From Bagarius yarrelli (taxonomy: Eukaryota; Chordata; Actinopteri; Siluriformes; Sisoridae), in assembly GCA_005784505.1 (NCBI GenBank), contig VCAZ01000021.1, forward strand, positions 3,079,308-3,143,307: a stretch of 64,000 bases of DNA, read 5' to 3'. A program made the position numbers and the translations under genes. The notes below the pieces were generated by a model that did not search any database, was not told the DNA's origin, and was given only the letters and a program-made list of their open reading frames with translations. Shown in pieces: positions 59,309 to 64,000 of this stretch (position 1 is the first letter of the stretch; each line of letters begins with the position of its first letter).

Positions 59309-62300
59309 CTTTAAATCGTGGCAGTGAGAATGGGAGAAGGACAATAAGAGTGTCAAACAATAAATACATTGTTCATAAAAGAATAATCAACTTATGGTTT
59401 TAGCGTGTAAAAATGTGAGTTCAGTTCTCATTCTGTATCTACACAACACCTGATTCAAAGTTAACACAAATTTTTGCCCTAATTCTTTCAAAGCAGCATA
59501 TAGCCGCTCCTCTTCTCCAGTGGTGCTTAGCAAATTTCTACATTCACCCTGTCAGCACTTTTAACTCGCCCCTTGATTGGCAATATAAACTTGAAGTGAA
59601 GACAGACGACCTAGCTGGTCCACAATAGAGTCTATTACACTACAGACCATCAATGTCAGATCAAATCCAATCTGTCTCTCAAAAAGGCATGGGTATGTTA
59701 GACACCAGTGTTTCAGCTGCTTTAAAAATAGTCCTAATTATAGACAATCAGCAAGAATTTTTTATCGATTACTATTAGCCCACATTTTTCCTGTACTTTT
59801 TACAGTATGCAAAAGTAAATACATATACATGTATTTAAAGATATTGGTTATTTGATAATCGTAAATGTTAATAAAATCCACATGCACAATTCTTCTGAGT
59901 GTCCAAAGATACCCCTAAACAAATATGTGCCCACCTTCATTGAATTTTCAGCAACCTTTAGAGCAATAGGGCCACTGTCCAGGAATCATGATTGCTTTTT
60001 TTGTCCACTGGTTGAGTGGCTGTGCGGACACTGAGTGGTATTGTTTCCACTTTAGTTTAAACACCCTATTTTGGGAACATAGTTCTCCTTCGTGACCTCA
60101 ATCTGTGTCAAAATGCTATAGGAACGTGTGCAAAGACAACTACTTCTTAACGTTTCCATCATGGCACTTGGAAGCTCAGATCTGTATAGCATCTTATAGT
60201 GCCAGTCTGGGACCTGGTGTTGGTTCTATGCAGTGACTGCTTTAAAAAAACTGAAGGTGCCAGCCAGGTTTCTGACCCTCAAGACTGTTTTTATTTTGGC
60301 TATTTTCTCTCTCAAGAGGATAAGCGATCTTTACTCAGACCTTAAAATGCCTCATACCTCCTACATTTCGGGACCGTTACCAGGAGAGTTTGAACCTACT
60401 GTTCCCAGTGAAAGTGGAAAGTTGGACCAACTGTTCGTCTGCGTTGGGGCACCCAAGAGGGGGTCCCCAGTTATCAAGTAGACATTGAGAAAATGAAGGG
60501 GTTGAGGCCATCACATCAGCTTATGAGGCATCTGCCCTATGGGTGTCAGCGCACACTAGACCTGGAGAATTTAAGTTTTCGCTAAGAAGCTTTTCTTAGT
60601 GGACCTCTGTGATGCTGCAGGCTGGTTCCCTAGGAACCACACACATTTATCCATTTTTAAAACCTGGAGCTGGAGCCCAAAGTCTCCAGGTTCCTAAATC
60701 CTCATGTCCCGTTTGTGTTTATTATACACACAGGACAGGGACTTGGCAGTATGATGCAGTTAAATTCTTGTTCCCATATCGTTTTGATGCAGCTAGAGTC
60801 TCAGGTTATGTATGTAACCATGGTTCCCAGAGGAAACAAGACGCTGTGTCTTGTTGCCATAATTCCTGCATCCCTGTCGGTGCTTCTTCAGCTACTTCCT
60901 GGTTGCTTACTTTACCCGACTGTGATGCTTTCCCTTTGACTAATTACACACGTGCTTCACTGACTACACATTGTATCCTAACCTTTGGTTAGCAGATATA
61001 GCTAGCTAGTGGATTTAGCAGCGGAAGTGACAGCAAAAGGAAACTTTCATTCACCTGAAGAGGACTCCTGCTGATGACTGGAGAGCTACGAAGTGGCCTG
61101 AATTTTTACAGTTTGACTTTCAGACTCTGTATTTTAGATATACGAAAATGAAATGAAATGTTGAAAATGTTTGTACCTACTTGCTCAAGTTGGTGTAAAA
61201 GGACATTTTTAAAAGTCAATTGATATTCCAAAGTTTTGAAAATGTGAATTCAACAAGCATGTGATATCATGTTATAATCTGACATTGATATGTGACAAGA
61301 TGGCATACATGTAAAAAAAAAAAGACTTAGTAAGAATGAGGAACAAAATTATTATACAGCTATAGTTATGTTGCCCTGCTCTTTAAAATCCAAAGGCAAA
61401 AGTCATTGCTACAGTATAAATGCCTATGAATCACATTTTACTGTTTTTGGTCATAATAAAAAAGTAATAACAAGAAAAAGGAAGGCCAGTAATAATTGGC
61501 AGGTATCAATTAGACAGTGAATGGAAGAAGAAAAACGTCTAGTAGGGAACACAAAACTCCTATGCTTCTTTCAGCTTATTTCTGTCAGCCATCAGAGTCG
61601 CCCAGTTCAGTGTGAAACACTAGCCTTTCTTAAGCGGCGTGCATATTTTTTTCTCCTCATGATAATTGTGGAGAGGGGAGAATTTTGCTCCAAGGATATA
61701 TGAGATAAGACTCTGGTTCCAAGATCAATATTGAACTTGAATTCAGAACTTGCAAGGACAATGTGCATCTCAGGCATGCTGGGACAACCAATGGAGCAGC
61801 GGCTTTGTATCTGGTATACAGACAAAGATCACAGATCAAAAAACTAAGGCAATTTCACATGGGACTCATCAACTCATAGAAAAGTTCACCTTGTTTTGAT
61901 CAGTTATGAAACAAATAAAAGTTGTCATGCTTTCAAGTGTGACTCATATTTAATATTTATTAAAGCGGCAGATAAAAAAACACAGACAAACAGATGCAAG
62001 AAGAGGCATGTGTGTTGTGTTTAGAGAATTGTTAGTTTCTTAGATTTGTATGGTGACATTAGTTGGCCAGGCTGAACTCAGGCTGAAATTCAAAGGATAC
62101 AAAGAAATGCCTTAACCTGTGATTGATCCTAGGCTTGTGCTACTCATAAGTGTTCTCTGGAGTGTCGAAATGTCCCCAGTGAACCCACTGTTCTCACAAC
62201 AAGAATTGTTTTCTCATTAGCCAACATCACAAGTGGGGCTATTTAAGTGCACAGGAGCAAACCCATGATAGCAGGACGAGTGGCAATGTCCAGACTGGCA

Positions 62301-64000
62301 CCATCAGATGAAAAGATCCTGTGAAATCCACCTGCTCTGAAATATCCGCTGAGCTTCTAAATGGTTTCTTAGACTAAGTGGCAAAAACAATTAAGCATGT
62401 CTATCCCCAGGTTGAACCTGCTAAGCAACATCCTGGCAGGGTCCTCGGAAAAAATATATCAACATATTGGCTCTATCCAATAAAAACCCGTTTAGTTAAG
62501 GATAAAAATGAAGCCAATGACACAACTAGTTTGTTTCTTTTGGGTCAGTAGCAAAAAACACTGCATTATTCATATTACTAAAGAGAGAATAGCATAAATA
62601 AGTCAAACTCTTGCAATAATACAAACAATAAAGGAATTTAGAAAAATGTAAACATGGCTGATGGAGCATAGAGATAGTCGCATAAGCTAACATTTAAATA
62701 CATATATCTCTGGCTTGATAACAGGGTCATTGGGGTGGGAATTCCTTTGCCCTATGCTTGTGCTTTGTTTGAACTTTTGTTTATATAACAGGAGGGGCAA
62801 TTGACAAAGCAGTTAATGATATAATTTTTTCTGTGTTTGGCACACAAACACTAAAAGTGACAACTGCAACTGCTGCATCAAATAGTACTGTAATAAATAG
62901 CAATTTACTTATTTACTAAAATAACCAAATTTATGCAAAAAAACTGCGGTAATAATGATAAGTAAATATTTTTATGTGGATATTAATACTTGAATGGTAA
63001 TCAGACTTTATCTTTTAAACATACTAGAGATTAAATAGTATGATTAAATAGTTTGATTAAATAGTATGTATAGTATAAATAGTATGATTGAATAAAGCAT
63101 AATAAAGTTTAAATGAATTAATAAATAAATGTTTGTGATTTAAAAAAAAAAATACTACAATAAAAGATAAAGCACAGATGTTTATTAGCTTATTTCCAGT
63201 TGATGTCATTTATGAACAAAGCATTGACCCACAAGGAGATCCCTGCACTGTAATTACTTCTACATATTTACATAAAACTACATACAGTTGCGCATATAAC
63301 AAAGTCCAGAGTTGCAACAAAGCATTGAAGTTGTGTTACTCTTTAAGCACTTAACACCGGGTTTCTTTGTCTTTAACTATTTTTCGTCCTCTGACAAACT
63401 TCAGGATTTCCTAACAGTCACACTGAATTGGTTTCATCATGAAGTTGTTAAAAGCCAGTTGTCTTTAAATTAAGGTCTTGGTATCACATGATATGCAGAA
63501 AGTGATTTGTTTGATTTACAGTTATTTTCCTAAATCTAAAATGCCCAATATGTCACTGTATTGAAGTCCCTGGATCATTTCTACCATGTAGACACATAAC
63601 ACTTTGCCTCCACATCAGTCTGTTTTCACTCGAGCCCTGGCTGATTATTCCAGTTGGGACCATGCTTGTTTTTATAAATTTAAGCTTACCACGTTGTGAT
63701 GCAGTTCTGTTTTCCAACTGACCTGATGATTCTTGATAAGATCATTTTTAATTTGTAATATAAATGTTCAAGGTGAAACACATGACTATGTGTAAAAACT
63801 GAGGACTAGCAGTGCTAGTGAATGTGAGGTAGTAGATATATTTGTGTGTAAGGGGCAGCCTTTGACAGCCTGAAGCCTCTAATATAATGTTTATCTTTAC
63901 AGACCCATGGGTTACTTGAATATACACGTTAAAATCTTTTCAAATTTAATTTGAAGGTCATATGATCCTCTCACATCTGTTTAACCCCCCCCCCATCCAT
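59309..64000. other. adamtsl1: Upstream part of adamtsl1, probably its large first intron
   Basis: No exon, splice-bounded open frame or promoter-like CpG cluster was recognised. In human ADAMTSL1 the signal peptide is on a separate exon far upstream, so the missing start exon is expected above this window. Apart from the repeat at 60.6-60.9 kb the stretch is AT-rich and featureless to the eye. Confidence 0.5.
60590..60900 (+). repeat. Interspersed repeat of fish type
   Basis: CAGGTTATGTATGTAACCAT then GGTTCCCAGAGGAAACAAGA and CGCTGTGTC is a diverged form of a very common cypriniform/teleost repeat. The open frames across it (60609-60992, 60715-60939) are not treated as genes. Confidence 0.5.

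Noticed and set aside
1..64000. CRISPR arrays, bacterial operons, phage or integrated virus genes
   Set aside because: No regularly spaced repeats and no recognisable polymerase, capsid, integrase or reverse-transcriptase motif was seen; gene structure is vertebrate throughout.

Overview
This window looks like teleost fish genomic DNA. It is AT-rich and intron-rich, with GT-AG introns, dinucleotide microsatellites, many tRNA-derived SINEs and several Tc1/mariner-like fragments of fish type. No bacterial operon structure is present. The SINE types suggest an otophysan fish such as a catfish or characin, but that placement is an inference.

Four protein-coding genes were recovered, all on the minus strand. 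From low to high coordinates they are: (1) perilipin-2 (plin2), positions 1-3897, with the C-terminal part cut off by the window start and a TATA-type promoter near 4.1 kb; (2) larp7, the 7SK snRNP La-related protein, 8849-15176, complete in 12 coding exons (581 aa predicted); (3) a CARD-NACHT NLR-type immune receptor, 16793-21675, four coding exons (805 aa predicted) with a very short LRR region and a non-LRR helical tail; (4) adamtsl1, an ADAMTS-like secreted matrix glycoprotein, 23284-59308, with 24 coding exons in the window (1441 codons plus stop) and only the signal-peptide exon missing, presumably above the window. Exon boundaries were set by hand from splice sites, homology and reading-frame continuity; the exon lengths of larp7, the NLR and adamtsl1 each sum to whole codons.

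PLIN2 and ADAMTSL1 are also close neighbours on human 9p22, so the outer two genes reflect an old linkage. LARP7 lies elsewhere in human (4q25), and the NLR looks like a fish-lineage immune gene, so the middle of the window is rearranged relative to human. The four genes are not expected to work in one pathway: lipid-droplet coat, 7SK/snRNA biology, cytosolic innate sensing and extracellular matrix.

Intergenic stretches (about 4.2-8.5, 15.6-16.7 and 21.7-23.2 kb) and introns hold SINEs, Tc1-like remnants, two copies of a terminal-inverted-repeat element with ends near TGGCTGCATTTACACTGCA (13.2 and 25.8 kb), a fold-back repeat (47.9 kb, with a partial copy at 49.6 kb) and an inverted pair of identical SINE heads around an AT-dinucleotide array (47.4-47.75 kb). 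From 59.3 to 64 kb no exon was recognised; this is probably the large first intron of adamtsl1. The most unusual points are the apparent loss of Ig domains and half a TSP1 repeat from adamtsl1, the short-LRR NLR with an unfamiliar C-terminal domain, and the undescribed paired repeats.
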